The translations under genes were made by a program, and so were the position numbers. From assembly GCA_964555935.1 (NCBI GenBank), contig CAZKUN010000065.1, forward strand, positions 1-39,109: a stretch of 39,109 bases of DNA, read 5' to 3'. Under the pieces are notes generated by a model. It was given only the letters and a program-made list of their open reading frames with translations. It was not told where the DNA came from and did no database searches. Position 1 is the first letter of the stretch. Every line of letters begins with the position of its first letter. Source of the stretch: CAZKUN01 sp964555935 (GTDB taxonomy: Bacteria; Armatimonadota; Zipacnadia; Zipacnadales; VGFC01). Shown here piece by piece: positions 15,168-23,931 of this stretch.

Positions 15168-17297
15168 TTGATCCTGGGCGACTGGCACAACACTCCGCTC
15201 GTTGATGACAACGGAGACGTCGTCGCGGTCGCGTCCATGGTGGACGACATCACAGAGCGGCGCGCGGCGGAGGAGGCGCTCGCGACCAGCGAACGCACGG
15301 CGAACGCCAGGCTGAACAGCACGTTCCAACTCCAGGGGATGCTTGGGCCCGACGGAACGTTGCTCGCAAGCAATCGCGCGGCGTACGCAATGGTTGGCGC
15401 CACGGAGGAGGATCTGCTGGGCAAACCGTTCTGGGAGTGCCCCTGGTGGACCCACGACCCCGACCTGCAAGGCCAGTTGCGCGACGGGATCGCGAGGGCT
15501 CGGCAGGGGGAGATCGTGCAGTTCTTGGCGACCCATCCCGTGGCTGACGGCACGCTGCGCCAGATCGACTTCAGACTGACGCCCTGCTGGGATGACGAGG
15601 GCGAAGTGGAGTTCATCGTTCCCGAGGGGCACGACATCACCGAACTCAAGCAGACTGAGGAAGCGTTGAGGGAGGCCAGGAAGGCTGCGGATGAGGCGAA
15701 CCGGGCGAAGAGCGAGTTCGTCGCCAACATGAGCCACGAGATACGCACGCCGATGAACGCCGTCATCGGGATGAGCTACCTCCTGCAGCAGTCGGAGCTG
15801 TCGCCGAGACAGACGGATCTTGTCGGCAAGACCCAGTCCGCCGCGCAGTCCCTCTTGGGCGTCATCGACGATATTCTCGATTTCTCCAAGATCGAAGCCG
15901 GCCAACTTGACATGGAGACTGTGGACTTCGACCTCGACGGAGTGCTGCGCAACCTCGCCGACGTGACCTTGCTCCGGGCACAAGAGAAGGGCATCGAATT
16001 CCTGACGGACGTGTCCGCCGGCGTGCCGACGCAGCTCGTGGGCGATCCGCTACGGCTGGTCCAGGTGCTGACCAACCTCGCCAACAACGCGGTGAAGTTC
16101 ACCGAACGAGGCAAGATCGCGGCCGGCGTTGTCGTGGCGGAGGAGAGCGATGACAGCGTCGCTCTTAGGTTCTCGGTCCGGGATACGGGTATCGGCATCG
16201 ACGAGGAGCAGATCGCCAGGCTGTTCGAGGCCTTTACCCAGGCCGACACCTCAACCACGCGGCAATATGGGGGTACGGGTCTGGGTCTCTCCATCTGTCA
16301 GCGACTCGTGCAGCTGATGGGAGGGGAGATCACCGTTGAAAGCGCCCCCGGCGAGGGCTCAACCTTCGCGTTCACCGCGATCTTCGGGAAGCAAGATGCG
16401 CCCGCGCAAGCCCGGCGTCTCCCGGATGCCGACCAGACGATGGCAGTGGACGACACTATCGGGACGAGGCGTGAGACCGAGGCAGCGCCGGGCCTTGAAG
16501 GCGCGCGCGTGCTTCTGGTCGAGGACAATGAGTTGAACCGCCAAGTGGCCGAGCAACTCCTCAGCGCGGTCGGCGTGGACGTGTCGATCGCCGTGGACGG
16601 CGAGGAGGCAGTGCTCGCCGTATTCTCAGTCGAATACGACGCCGTGCTGATGGATATTCAGATGCCGCGCATGGACGGATACGAGGCCACCGAACGGATA
16701 CGCAGCGATGAGCGGCACGCCGACCTGCCGATCATCGCCATGACCGCCCACGCCATGGCGGGCGACCGCGAGAAGGTCCTCGCGGCAGGGATGAACGACC
16801 ATGTCGCCAAGCCGTTTGCGCCCGAGGAGCTATTCGCCACGCTGTCTCGCTGGGTATCGGTGGTCCCCGGCGATCCGAGCCGGGATAGGGCCAAGGAGGA
16901 TCACCCGGCGCAGGCCGCCCAGGAGTACCCCACGCTGCCGGGCATCAACGTCGCGGCCGGCCTCGCCCACACAGGGGATGAGTGGGGCTTCTACGTGTCG
17001 GTTCTCGCCAAGGCCGTCGCCGGGCACAGAGACGATGCAGCCGAGATCGAGGCCGCCATGGCCCGGTCAGACTGGCAATCCGCGGAGAGACTGGCTCATA
17101 CTCTCAAGGGCGTTGCGGGGATGATCGGAGCCGAGGGCCTGCAGGCAGCCGCGACTTTGGCGGAGGCGGCGGCGGGGCGTGAGGACCGGCAAGCCTGCGA
17201 GACATACTTGGTCGCCCTGCGCGGCGAGTTCGAGCGTGTACTGGACGCCGCGCGCATTGTCGATTCGGATGTCCTCGGGACGCGCCCCACGGACTAG
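15168..17297 (+). CDS. Hybrid sensor histidine kinase, C-terminal part: PAS, HisKA, HATPase, receiver, HPt
   Basis: This is the continuation of the kinase. The frame is already coding before 15168 (from about 15123). It holds the end of PAS5, PAS6, a HisKA dimerisation domain with the H-box 'FVANMSHEIRTPMNAVIG' (phospho-His about residue 1012 of the reconstructed protein), and a HATPase domain with N-box 'LTNLANNAVKFT', 'DTGIGI' and 'GGTGLGLSI'. A receiver follows with 'LLVEDNE', the phospho-acceptor Asp in 'VLMDIQMPRMDG' (about 1318) and Lys in 'VAKPFAPEEL'. A C-terminal HPt domain has 'AHTLKGVAG' (His about 1466). This is a complete ArcB/BarA-style His-Asp-His phosphorelay. No output regulator is adjacent, so the final target lies elsewhere. 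Confidence 0.92.
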   Translation: MILGDWHNTPLVDDNGDVVAVASMVDDITERRAAEEALATSERTANARLNSTFQLQGMLGPDGTLLASNRAAYAMVGATEEDLLGKPFWECPWWTHDPDLQGQLRDGIARARQGEIVQFLATHPVADGTLRQIDFRLTPCWDDEGEVEFIVPEGHDITELKQTEEALREARKAADEANRAKSEFVANMSHEIRTPMNAVIGMSYLLQQSELSPRQTDLVGKTQSAAQSLLGVIDDILDFSKIEAGQLDMETVDFDLDGVLRNLADVTLLRAQEKGIEFLTDVSAGVPTQLVGDPLRLVQVLTNLANNAVKFTERGKIAAGVVVAEESDDSVALRFSVRDTGIGIDEEQIARLFEAFTQADTSTTRQYGGTGLGLSICQRLVQLMGGEITVESAPGEGSTFAFTAIFGKQDAPAQARRLPDADQTMAVDDTIGTRRETEAAPGLEGARVLLVEDNELNRQVAEQLLSAVGVDVSIAVDGEEAVLAVFSVEYDAVLMDIQMPRMDGYEATERIRSDERHADLPIIAMTAHAMAGDREKVLAAGMNDHVAKPFAPEELFATLSRWVSVVPGDPSRDRAKEDHPAQAAQEYPTLPGINVAAGLAHTGDEWGFYVSVLAKAVAGHRDDAAEIEAAMARSDWQSAERLAHTLKGVAGMIGAEGLQAAATLAEAAAGREDRQACETYLVALRGEFERVLDAARIVDSDVLGTRPTD

Positions 17298-17641
17298 GCC
17301 ATTGATTCGGTTTGGTGGGGGCGATTGATCCTGTATGTATAGTCGACACGGGCCCTGAGTTTGCCCAACTTTCTTCGTAGAGCCCCCTATCGGCGATACT
17401 TGAGCGTCTCCATCGGCGTCGGCGCCGCGACCTGATTCGAGCAACCGATGATGCAGCTAGAGTGCTCAGAGGGCGAGAGCAAACCCAACACCCACGCGTC
17501 AGGCCAGGCTCTACCAGCGACCTCACGGCGCCTCATTCATCTGACGGCCGCAGCCAATACTGCCGCGTCTGCCCGAGGGCGAACTCCTGGCGCGCTACCC
17601 CATCGGCGCTACCGCCCCCGATTGGCATCAGTAGGTCGCCA
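17298..17641. other. 344-bp convergent intergenic region
   Basis: It lies between the 3' ends of the sensor kinase (plus) and the ABC permease (minus). I see no credible gene, no strong stem-loop with a T-run and no recognisable repeat. Short frames across it continue antisense into neighbouring genes and have no family features. Confidence 0.5.
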
Positions 17642-19741
17642 TCACAAGTCCCGCCACGAGAACCAGACCACCCCTACGAGAGCGAAGAGCAGAGCGGGCA
17701 CGCCGAAGCCGACGAGGAACTTCCAGGTCTGCACCTCGCTGAACGTCGCGCTGTTGTGCCGGGGATCGATCTCCGTACCGCCGCGGTTGCTCATGTCGCT
17801 GACCGTCACCCTCACCGGATCGCCGGGATCGAACGACAGGCCGCTGAGCAGCACGGTCTTCTGGTCTGGATCGTAAGCCGTCGTCGTCGCCAGACGCGTG
17901 GTGCCCGGAGGGCTCTCGACGGTGTAGTTCTCCAACGCCTCCACCTCCACCGGGTCCATGTCCTGGGAGAAGGTCACCGATACGGTGGCGCGCGTCGCTT
18001 TCACCTGCGTCACGCGTGGGGGGCGATCCGTCGGATCGCCGGCGGCGGCATCAGATTCGGCCGCCGCGGGCTCCGGGGTCGGGGCCCGTCCCGCAGCATT
18101 CGGGTTGGGGGCGGGGGTCGCGAGGGGCGGCGGAGCGGAGGCCTCGCTCATCGGACCGGCCGCGCTTGCCGCGGGCATCGGCGGCGCAAACGCTGGATAC
18201 GGCGTGGGGCCGACCACGCCTCTCGCGCCACCGGTCACGCCCTCACCCGGCCGGTTGGCGGGAGGGCCAGGAGGCTGGGGCGCCGCGGGTTCGGGAGTTG
18301 GGGTCACTTCCTCCTCGGCCGCGTCAGCTTCGGGGATCGCCTCGGGAAGCGGAGCGGGGGATTCGGTTACCGGGTCGGCCTCTGGCTCATCCTCGCTCTC
18401 CGCGGGGGTCGTCTCCTCCGGCGTCGATTCCGGAGCTGGCGTCACTCCCTCCGCATCCCGGTCGGCCTCGGGCTCGTCCTCGTCTTCTGGTGGGATCGGC
18501 CCTGGTGGCGCCTCATCAGGTTCCTGGCTCACCGTGTCCCCCGGATCATCGGTCTCCCTCTCAGCCACGACCGCTGCCGGTGTGATCCGTGGGAGGCTGA
18601 ATCCGGTCATCACCACCGTAGGCGTCGCGGGGCGGTAGACCGCGGCCCTCGCGCCGTCGTCCCCCTCATCCTCATTCGGGTCATCGTCAGAGTCCTCTTC
18701 GGAGGAATCAGGGGAGGCTTCGTCTTCCGGGTCGGCCTCTTCGTCGTCCTCGCTCTCCACGGGGGGCGGCCTGGAGGTCGCCTCATTCGCTCCAGGGCTG
18801 ACCTCGTTCCCCGCACCATCGGTCACTCCGTCGACGGTGACGGTTACCGCTTCGGTCACCTCGGGGTCGAGTCCGCTCAGTCTGACGGTAGCGGCCGCCG
18901 AGTCATAGACGGCAGTCTGCGGCACGTGCCGATCGCCGTCCGGATCCTCCACCGTGTAGTTGTCGAGCTGTTCCGCGCTGTCGCGGTCGACGTCCTTGGA
19001 GAAGATGATCGACACGCTGGTGCTGGTCGCAGAGCAGGAGACCACTTGCGGCGCTTCCGAGTCGCGGAGAATCTCGGGCAGCCTGCCGGTAAGGCTGGCC
19101 GGCGACATGTACTCGGCGCCGGCAAAGGCGAAGACGGTGCCCGCCACATGCCACAGCAGCAGCAGGCCGATAATTGAGATGATGGTGTTGTTGAAGATGG
19201 CGCTCATGGTCACGCCCAGCGAGACGAGCATGAGCAACGCCAGACCGACGATGGCGATGCCGCTCACCATCGTGCCAAGCGTCACGTCGACGGCGCCGTA
19301 TCGCCACGAGACGTAGGCGGCGGCGCTCGCGGCGACAAGGTACACGCCCCCTATCACCAGCGCGCGAGAGGTCAGCTTGGCCAGGATGTACTGCGTGCGG
19401 GTGCAGGCACGGCTGAGGATGCTGTCGGCGACGATCTCGGACTCCAGCGACACCGACCCGGCGCTGAGGACGATGATCACAATGCTCCACACGTTCAGGA
19501 AGACGGCCAGGTAGGCGGCGAGGGCGGAGGACGCCGGGGTCGATCCGGGCCCGCCGCTGACCAGCACCGCCACTGGCACGACCAGGAACGACATCAGCAG
19601 AACGAGCAACCAGATGCGGACCACCCACGACTTAGTCAGGGCCGCCACGTCCGCCTGCACCAGCGCCATCCCCGCCATCAGGGAGCGGCGGAGCCGCAAG
19701 GACAGTTGGCTCAGGTTGCTCGAGGATGCGAGTGAAGCCAT
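17642..19741 (-). CDS. ABC-2 type permease with giant extracytoplasmic insertion carrying two Ig-like domains
   Basis: The protein has 699 aa. Five membrane segments lie at about 40-63, 71-95, 126-147, 156-181 and 186-208, and the sixth is at about 673-694, with the terminal 'WRDL' typical of ABC-2 permeases. By the family's usual topology the stretch 209-672 faces outside the cytoplasm. It contains a SwmB/Big_5-like domain (about 228-325, 'VSIIFSKDVDRDSAEQLDNY'), an acidic Pro/Ala-rich linker (about 326-572, repeating 'EDEPEAD'), and a second similar domain (about 573-668, 'VSVTFSQDMDPVEVEALENY'). The ATPase gene overlaps its 5' end by 110 bp. ATG 19741 has GGAGG 12 nt upstream; ATGs at 19678 and 19669 are alternatives. 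The exported substrate is unknown. Confidence 0.85.
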   Translation of the reverse strand: MASLASSSNLSQLSLRLRRSLMAGMALVQADVAALTKSWVVRIWLLVLLMSFLVVPVAVLVSGGPGSTPASSALAAYLAVFLNVWSIVIIVLSAGSVSLESEIVADSILSRACTRTQYILAKLTSRALVIGGVYLVAASAAAYVSWRYGAVDVTLGTMVSGIAIVGLALLMLVSLGVTMSAIFNNTIISIIGLLLLWHVAGTVFAFAGAEYMSPASLTGRLPEILRDSEAPQVVSCSATSTSVSIIFSKDVDRDSAEQLDNYTVEDPDGDRHVPQTAVYDSAAATVRLSGLDPEVTEAVTVTVDGVTDGAGNEVSPGANEATSRPPPVESEDDEEADPEDEASPDSSEEDSDDDPNEDEGDDGARAAVYRPATPTVVMTGFSLPRITPAAVVAERETDDPGDTVSQEPDEAPPGPIPPEDEDEPEADRDAEGVTPAPESTPEETTPAESEDEPEADPVTESPAPLPEAIPEADAAEEEVTPTPEPAAPQPPGPPANRPGEGVTGGARGVVGPTPYPAFAPPMPAASAAGPMSEASAPPPLATPAPNPNAAGRAPTPEPAAAESDAAAGDPTDRPPRVTQVKATRATVSVTFSQDMDPVEVEALENYTVESPPGTTRLATTTAYDPDQKTVLLSGLSFDPGDPVRVTVSDMSNRGGTEIDPRHNSATFSEVQTWKFLVGFGVPALLFALVGVVWFSWRDL

Positions 19742-20687
19742 TGGCTTGATCGGCCTCCAGAAGATTGATGAACGCCTCTTCGGTCTGCTCCTTGGTCGTG
19801 ACGACGTTGAGGACCTTAACGCCCAGTTCGGTGGTGGTCAGAAGCACCTTGCCCAGGGGTGTCGCGAGACTGTCTGACGGCGAGAACATCACTTCCCACC
19901 AGTTCCCGCGCTGTTGGAAGTCCACGACCTCCGGCATCTCGCTGAACCGATCGCTCAGCGCGCTCAACGTCTGCGCGTCGCCAGTGATCTCTAGCTCAAC
20001 GCCGTTGCGGCCGGTGCTCTGCTTGAACTGGGTCATAGAGCCCTGAAAGATGAGTTTCCCCTCATAGAGCACGCCAACATGGTCGCACACGCGGTCGATG
20101 TCGCTGAGGATGTGAGACGAGACGACCACGGTCTTCGTCTGCCCCAACTCGCGGATCAGGTCGAGGGTGTACTTCCGTCCCGCCGGGTCGAGACCCGACG
20201 TTGGCTCGTCCCAGAGCAGCAGCTCCGGGTCGTTGATCAGGGACGCGGCGATGCCCAAGCGGGTTCTCATACCCGTGGAGAAACTCTTGATGGCCTGCGA
20301 CTGGGCCGGCAGCAGGCCCACCGCGCGGATCAGCGACGCGAGGCGCGGCTTGCGCACGTCCTTGGGCAGACCGAAGAGCTTCCCGATGAAGTCAAGGTAG
20401 GTCAGGGGAGTCATTTTGGGGGGAAGCTTCGCGTGGGTTGGCAGATACCCGATACGCTGCCGAAGGTGCGCGGCGTTGGGAGTCATGGGCTGGCCGAACA
20501 CCTCCACCCGCCCCGCCGTCGGCCTCTGCAGGCCGAGCAGCAGCTTGATGGCGGTCGTCTTCCCGGCGCCGTTAGGCCCGAGGAGACCGAACACATTCCC
20601 CGCCCCCACCGTCATGCTGATCCCGTTCACAGCGATGAGGCGGCGGTTGTAGATCTTAGTCAAGTCGTGGGTTTCGATGAGGGGCAT
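19632..20687 (-). CDS. ABC transporter ATP-binding protein (ABC-2 exporter type)
   Basis: The protein has 351 aa. Walker A is 'GLLGPNGAGKTT', the signature is 'SFSTGMRTRLGIA' (a common LSGGQ variant in this class), Walker B with the catalytic Glu is 'LLLWDEPTSGLD', and the H-loop is 'VVSSHIL'. About 120 C-terminal residues follow the nucleotide-binding domain, as in CcmA/NatA/GldA-like ATPases. ATG 20687 was chosen because it begins with the family-like 'MPLIETHDLTKIY'; a longer upstream frame adds only Gly/Pro-rich sequence. It overlaps the permease gene by 110 bp, so the two form one transporter. It would power export, or drive movement of the permease's external domains. Confidence 0.93.
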   Translation of the reverse strand: MPLIETHDLTKIYNRRLIAVNGISMTVGAGNVFGLLGPNGAGKTTAIKLLLGLQRPTAGRVEVFGQPMTPNAAHLRQRIGYLPTHAKLPPKMTPLTYLDFIGKLFGLPKDVRKPRLASLIRAVGLLPAQSQAIKSFSTGMRTRLGIAASLINDPELLLWDEPTSGLDPAGRKYTLDLIRELGQTKTVVVSSHILSDIDRVCDHVGVLYEGKLIFQGSMTQFKQSTGRNGVELEITGDAQTLSALSDRFSEMPEVVDFQQRGNWWEVMFSPSDSLATPLGKVLLTTTELGVKVLNVVTTKEQTEEAFINLLEADQANGFTRILEQPEPTVLAAPPLPDGGDGAGAGGRGGPD

Positions 20688-20914
20688 GGTGTCTCTGTTC
20701 CCGGAGTCTAACGGCAGGGCGCCGGCGCCACCGGGCCGATAGACGCCCGGCACGCGTCAGTCCTGTTCCGCCAGGTAGTGCTACACTTGCCCGAGCACCG
20801 ATGTTTCGGGCGGGGCGAGTGGGACTGGCAATCGACCGAAAACTCGGGAATCGCGAGATTCTGAAGGGGTCTACGTGAGCCTCTTACTCGGTTCTCTTGC
20901 CGAAGACGACCCCC

Positions 20915-21943
20915 TCAACTGGCATCACTTGGTGATCCGGCGTCCTTGGCGACCTCTGCGTGGAGCTTCAAGTTCGCGTAGGGCGCGTCGAGGGGCACGG
21001 CGCACTCGGGGCCGATGATGTCGATGCCGACTGCCACCTTCTCCGCCACATCGCTCCTGATGGCCGCCTCATCCCCCGTGCGGATCACGTCGAGATTGCT
21101 CGTGCCGCCCATCAGCCCGATCCGCCCGTCAGCCAGCTCCATCGCCGTCGCGGCGGGCACTCTCGAATCGAAGTGGAAGCAGGCGAAGCCCGTCTCGCCG
21201 ATGTAGCCGAGGCGATCCGACGTGTCGCCGCAGATGTGCAGCACGATCGGGACATCCAGCTCGGAGTTCAGGTACTGGTGCGTCTCAAGCAGGAAGTCGC
21301 GATACGTCTCGGGCGAGCAGAGATCGCGAGTCGCGTGATCCGCCAGGCACAGAACATCCGCCCCGGCCTCGATCTGCGCGCGGCCGAAGATCACCGCGAC
21401 CTCTTTCAAACCCGCCATCGCGCGCTTGACCGCATCAGGATCGAGGATCGTGTTGATCAGGAACTCCTGGATCCCGAACAGGTGGTATCCGAGCGTCCAG
21501 GGCCCGAAGACCTTGCCCATCACGGCGACCTCGTCGCCGAACCGGCGCTTGAGAATGCCGATTGCCTCCAGCGGAACCGCGCAACCCGAACGTGTCAGCA
21601 AGTCGTCGGGTATTTCGACGCGATCGCTCAGCGTGTACGGCGCCGTGCGGCAGTCGGGCATGTGGCCCTCATCGCCCCAGTTGACGGGGCAGCCCAGCGC
21701 TTCGGATTCGTGCCAGACGCTGAACAGCGGCATCACGTTGTCATGCCCCAGCACATCGTGGCCCGCCGAGGCGAGCCCCGCCATCTTCTCAGCGTCGACG
21801 TGCGCGTCGGGAAATGAGATCCCAACTTCTTGCATCAGATCGGTCGTGATGACCGAGGTCGCGCTGCCCACCGCCGGGCGCTGAGATGCCTCGCGGGCGA
21901 GGGCCTGCAGGAAGTTCTGGCGCGGCGTGTCTGGTTTGCCCAT
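20915..21943 (-). CDS. URO-D superfamily methyltransferase, MtaA/MtbA-like
   Basis: The protein has 342 aa. It belongs to the uroporphyrinogen decarboxylase superfamily but resembles the zinc-dependent methylcobamide:thiol methyltransferases (MtaA/MtbA) rather than HemE. The Zn-ligand pattern H-x-C...C is visible in 'VLHICGDTSDRLGYIGETG' followed by Cys in 'IGPECAVPL'. Other blocks are 'VMGKVFGPWTLGYHLFG' and 'GRIGLMGGTSN'. It starts 9 bp after the glycosidase-like gene and is the last gene of a three-gene operon with a sodium symporter. It should move a methyl group between a corrinoid protein and a thiol or other acceptor in the cytosol. Substrate and acceptor are unknown, and coenzyme M use is not assumed. 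Confidence 0.85.
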   Translation of the reverse strand: MGKPDTPRQNFLQALAREASQRPAVGSATSVITTDLMQEVGISFPDAHVDAEKMAGLASAGHDVLGHDNVMPLFSVWHESEALGCPVNWGDEGHMPDCRTAPYTLSDRVEIPDDLLTRSGCAVPLEAIGILKRRFGDEVAVMGKVFGPWTLGYHLFGIQEFLINTILDPDAVKRAMAGLKEVAVIFGRAQIEAGADVLCLADHATRDLCSPETYRDFLLETHQYLNSELDVPIVLHICGDTSDRLGYIGETGFACFHFDSRVPAATAMELADGRIGLMGGTSNLDVIRTGDEAAIRSDVAEKVAVGIDIIGPECAVPLDAPYANLKLHAEVAKDAGSPSDAS

Positions 21944-21952
21944 TTGGTTCGG

Positions 21953-23896
21953 TCACTCCAGTTCCGGTGCGGCCTCGGCGCCTCGCGACATCTCGGCTGA
22001 GCGCAGCGCCAGCAGCGATTGCAGCAGCAGCGCGCGGTCCGGCATGCGCCACCAATCCAAACCATCGACTTGGCGGAGGCGTTCCAACTCGGCATCTGCG
22101 ATTTCGCGGGCCCACGCCAGATACTGTTGCTCTCCCAACACTCGAGCCAGCCGCACCAGCATCCGGATGCCGTGGGCGCTCCCGCGCCATGTCCAGGCTC
22201 CCTCTGATGTGAAGGGCCGCGCCTCCCGTCGCGATGCAGCCGCCACATCAGCAGCCCAAGGGCGGAGCAGGTCGGCCAACTCAACATCCCCCAGGGCATC
22301 CGCGACCCCTGCCACATGAACCGGGGTGCCGACGCCGGCGGAGTGCTCCCAGTAGGTGCGCGGGCGATAGAACCCCGCGCCCGTGTAGACGGGCACTTGG
22401 GCCAGCTGGGGGTCGTGGCGAATCGCCGTTTCGCGCTCTTGCGAAGTGCGGAAGCAATACCGCGCGGTCCGCTCGTACCGCCGTCCATCCAGGTGCAGAT
22501 GCTCTATGAAGATCCCGCTGTCAGCATCGTAGCAGTGCTGCGCCAGCCCCATCGCCAGCCGCCGAGCCATTGTCTGCAGCTTGCCCGCCAGCGCCTCTCC
22601 CCCGCGCCTGCGACTGAACTCGCGAGCCCCCTCGACGAGCGCGCTCGCCATCATCGCCACGCCGCGCGTCTCCGCCCAATCGCCGGGCGGCATCGGAGCG
22701 TTCTCTTGCCACCCGACCGCGCCGAAGAAGTTCGGCACCAGTCCTGATTCGGGGTGCTGAATCGCTGCCCACTTGTCGATCATCTGTTCGGCCCATCCGA
22801 GGCAGTCAGCGTCCCCCGTCTCACCGTAACACGAGCCCCACCAGTGGATCATCCGCGCGCCGGCGGTCTCAAACGCGCAGTGCCCGGCGTTGCGGACCAT
22901 GGCGGGCCGCCGGTCGGCGTCGCTGAAGCCATACTCGCAGAACCGGTTGTAGTCCATGCTCTCCGCGTCGGTGACCAGCCCGTAGTACATCGCGCGGAAC
23001 ATCCGCTGCATCTGCTCGGGGCCATGCCGCCACAGATCATCGAGCGGGAGACCAGGAAGCGCGCCGCTGTTCCTCGGCTTGAAGTGCGGCGGGGAGTTCA
23101 CCTTCGTTGAGGCGCATCCCGCGTTCAGAACATCAAACCCCGCCTCCTCGCCGAGATACCCCAACCCGCTCCGCGCGTCGAAGCCATGCTTGACGAAGGT
23201 GGCGGCCATGTCGTCGACCAGTTGGCCCAGGTCGGCGCGACCGGTCAGCGTCGCGAATTCCCTCAGGAGCGGCCAGAGGTCGAGATCGGCGAGGAAGGGT
23301 TGGTGATCGAGCGGGGTCTCGGGAAACCAGTAGGTCTGGTGCGTTCCGTCCGGTTTCCGGTGCCCAAGCGAACGGTAACTTCGGCTGACGGGACGGCTGA
23401 CCGTCAGGAAGAGCTGCCCATCCGCGTCGTCCAAGCGAGCGGTCTGGTACTTCAGCATCGCGTCGATGGTCTGGCCGACGAAGTCGAGGTACGGGTCAGG
23501 CGCATCGGCCGAGGCGGTGATTGGTCGCGGTCTTCCGATCGCGAGCAGGGCCGCATGTCGCCAGTCATCATCGGCGCCGGAACTGACCCGCAACGCGAAG
23601 TACCCGCCCGGGAATTGGCCGACGGGCAGCTCAAACTCCGTCGTCTCAGGTCGCAGGCGCTCGCCCCAGAGGGGAGGGCCGCCGTCCACAGGCGCGAGTT
23701 CCAGATCCACGTGAGCGGGGAGACTGGGGGTGGCTCCAGCACCCCGACAACTCGACCTGTCGGATCTGGAGATCCGACCTACGGGGGTCCCAGGACCGCC
23801 AGCAGCGCCTTGCGCCGGGACGACGCGGCCGGGAAGCGTCTCCCGGCCGTCCATGACCATGTAAGTATCGAGTTCGACCGAGAACCCAGGCGGCAT
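21953..23896 (-). CDS. Putative glycosidase-like alpha/alpha-barrel protein, family not recognised
   Basis: The protein has about 647 aa. An N-terminal beta-rich region (about 1-120, 'GYFALRVSS') is followed by a long helical region with Trp- and His-rich conserved-looking stretches ('HGFDARSGLGYLGEEAGFDV', 'MIHWWGSCYGETGDADCLGW', 'YYGLVTDAESMDYNRF'), as in six-hairpin glycosidases. No signal peptide is seen, so it may act in the cytosol on an imported substrate. I chose ATG 23896 because GGGGAG lies 9 nt upstream; an ATG at 23932 overlaps the symporter stop as TGATG and is the alternative. Codons about 37-47 are formed by a dispersed palindromic repeat (23758-23788). The catalytic residues and substrate are not identified. 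Confidence 0.7.
   Translation of the reverse strand: MPPGFSVELDTYMVMDGRETLPGRVVPAQGAAGGPGTPVGRISRSDRSSCRGAGATPSLPAHVDLELAPVDGGPPLWGERLRPETTEFELPVGQFPGGYFALRVSSGADDDWRHAALLAIGRPRPITASADAPDPYLDFVGQTIDAMLKYQTARLDDADGQLFLTVSRPVSRSYRSLGHRKPDGTHQTYWFPETPLDHQPFLADLDLWPLLREFATLTGRADLGQLVDDMAATFVKHGFDARSGLGYLGEEAGFDVLNAGCASTKVNSPPHFKPRNSGALPGLPLDDLWRHGPEQMQRMFRAMYYGLVTDAESMDYNRFCEYGFSDADRRPAMVRNAGHCAFETAGARMIHWWGSCYGETGDADCLGWAEQMIDKWAAIQHPESGLVPNFFGAVGWQENAPMPPGDWAETRGVAMMASALVEGAREFSRRRGGEALAGKLQTMARRLAMGLAQHCYDADSGIFIEHLHLDGRRYERTARYCFRTSQERETAIRHDPQLAQVPVYTGAGFYRPRTYWEHSAGVGTPVHVAGVADALGDVELADLLRPWAADVAAASRREARPFTSEGAWTWRGSAHGIRMLVRLARVLGEQQYLAWAREIADAELERLRQVDGLDWWRMPDRALLLQSLLALRSAEMSRGAEAAPELE
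23758..23788 (+). repeat. Dispersed 31-bp palindromic repeat, copy 1 (inside a gene)
   Basis: These 31 bases are identical to 36809-36839. The core is a near-perfect palindrome, GTCGGATCT-GG-AGATCCGAC (9-bp arms, 2-nt loop), followed by CTACGGGGGT. This copy is read in frame, on the other strand, as part of the N-terminal region of the glycosidase-like protein. The form is that of a REP/MITE-like extragenic palindrome. Confidence 0.85.
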
Positions 23897-23931
23897 AACA
23901 GGCTGCTCCCCGCAAGAACGACCATGCCACA

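Noticed and set aside
18016..18638. Gly/Ser/Ala-rich plus-strand frames resembling a structural repeat protein
   Set aside because: They are antisense shadows of the acidic spacer of the permease.
17462..19177. 571-codon plus-strand frame, Arg/Gly-rich
   Set aside because: It is antisense to the ABC-2 permease and mirrors its acidic/proline linker; no start signal or motif.
20915..21943. HemE (uroporphyrinogen decarboxylase) as the function
   Set aside because: No other haem-synthesis gene is nearby, and the H-x-C...C zinc pattern and operon context fit the MtaA/MtbA-like branch.
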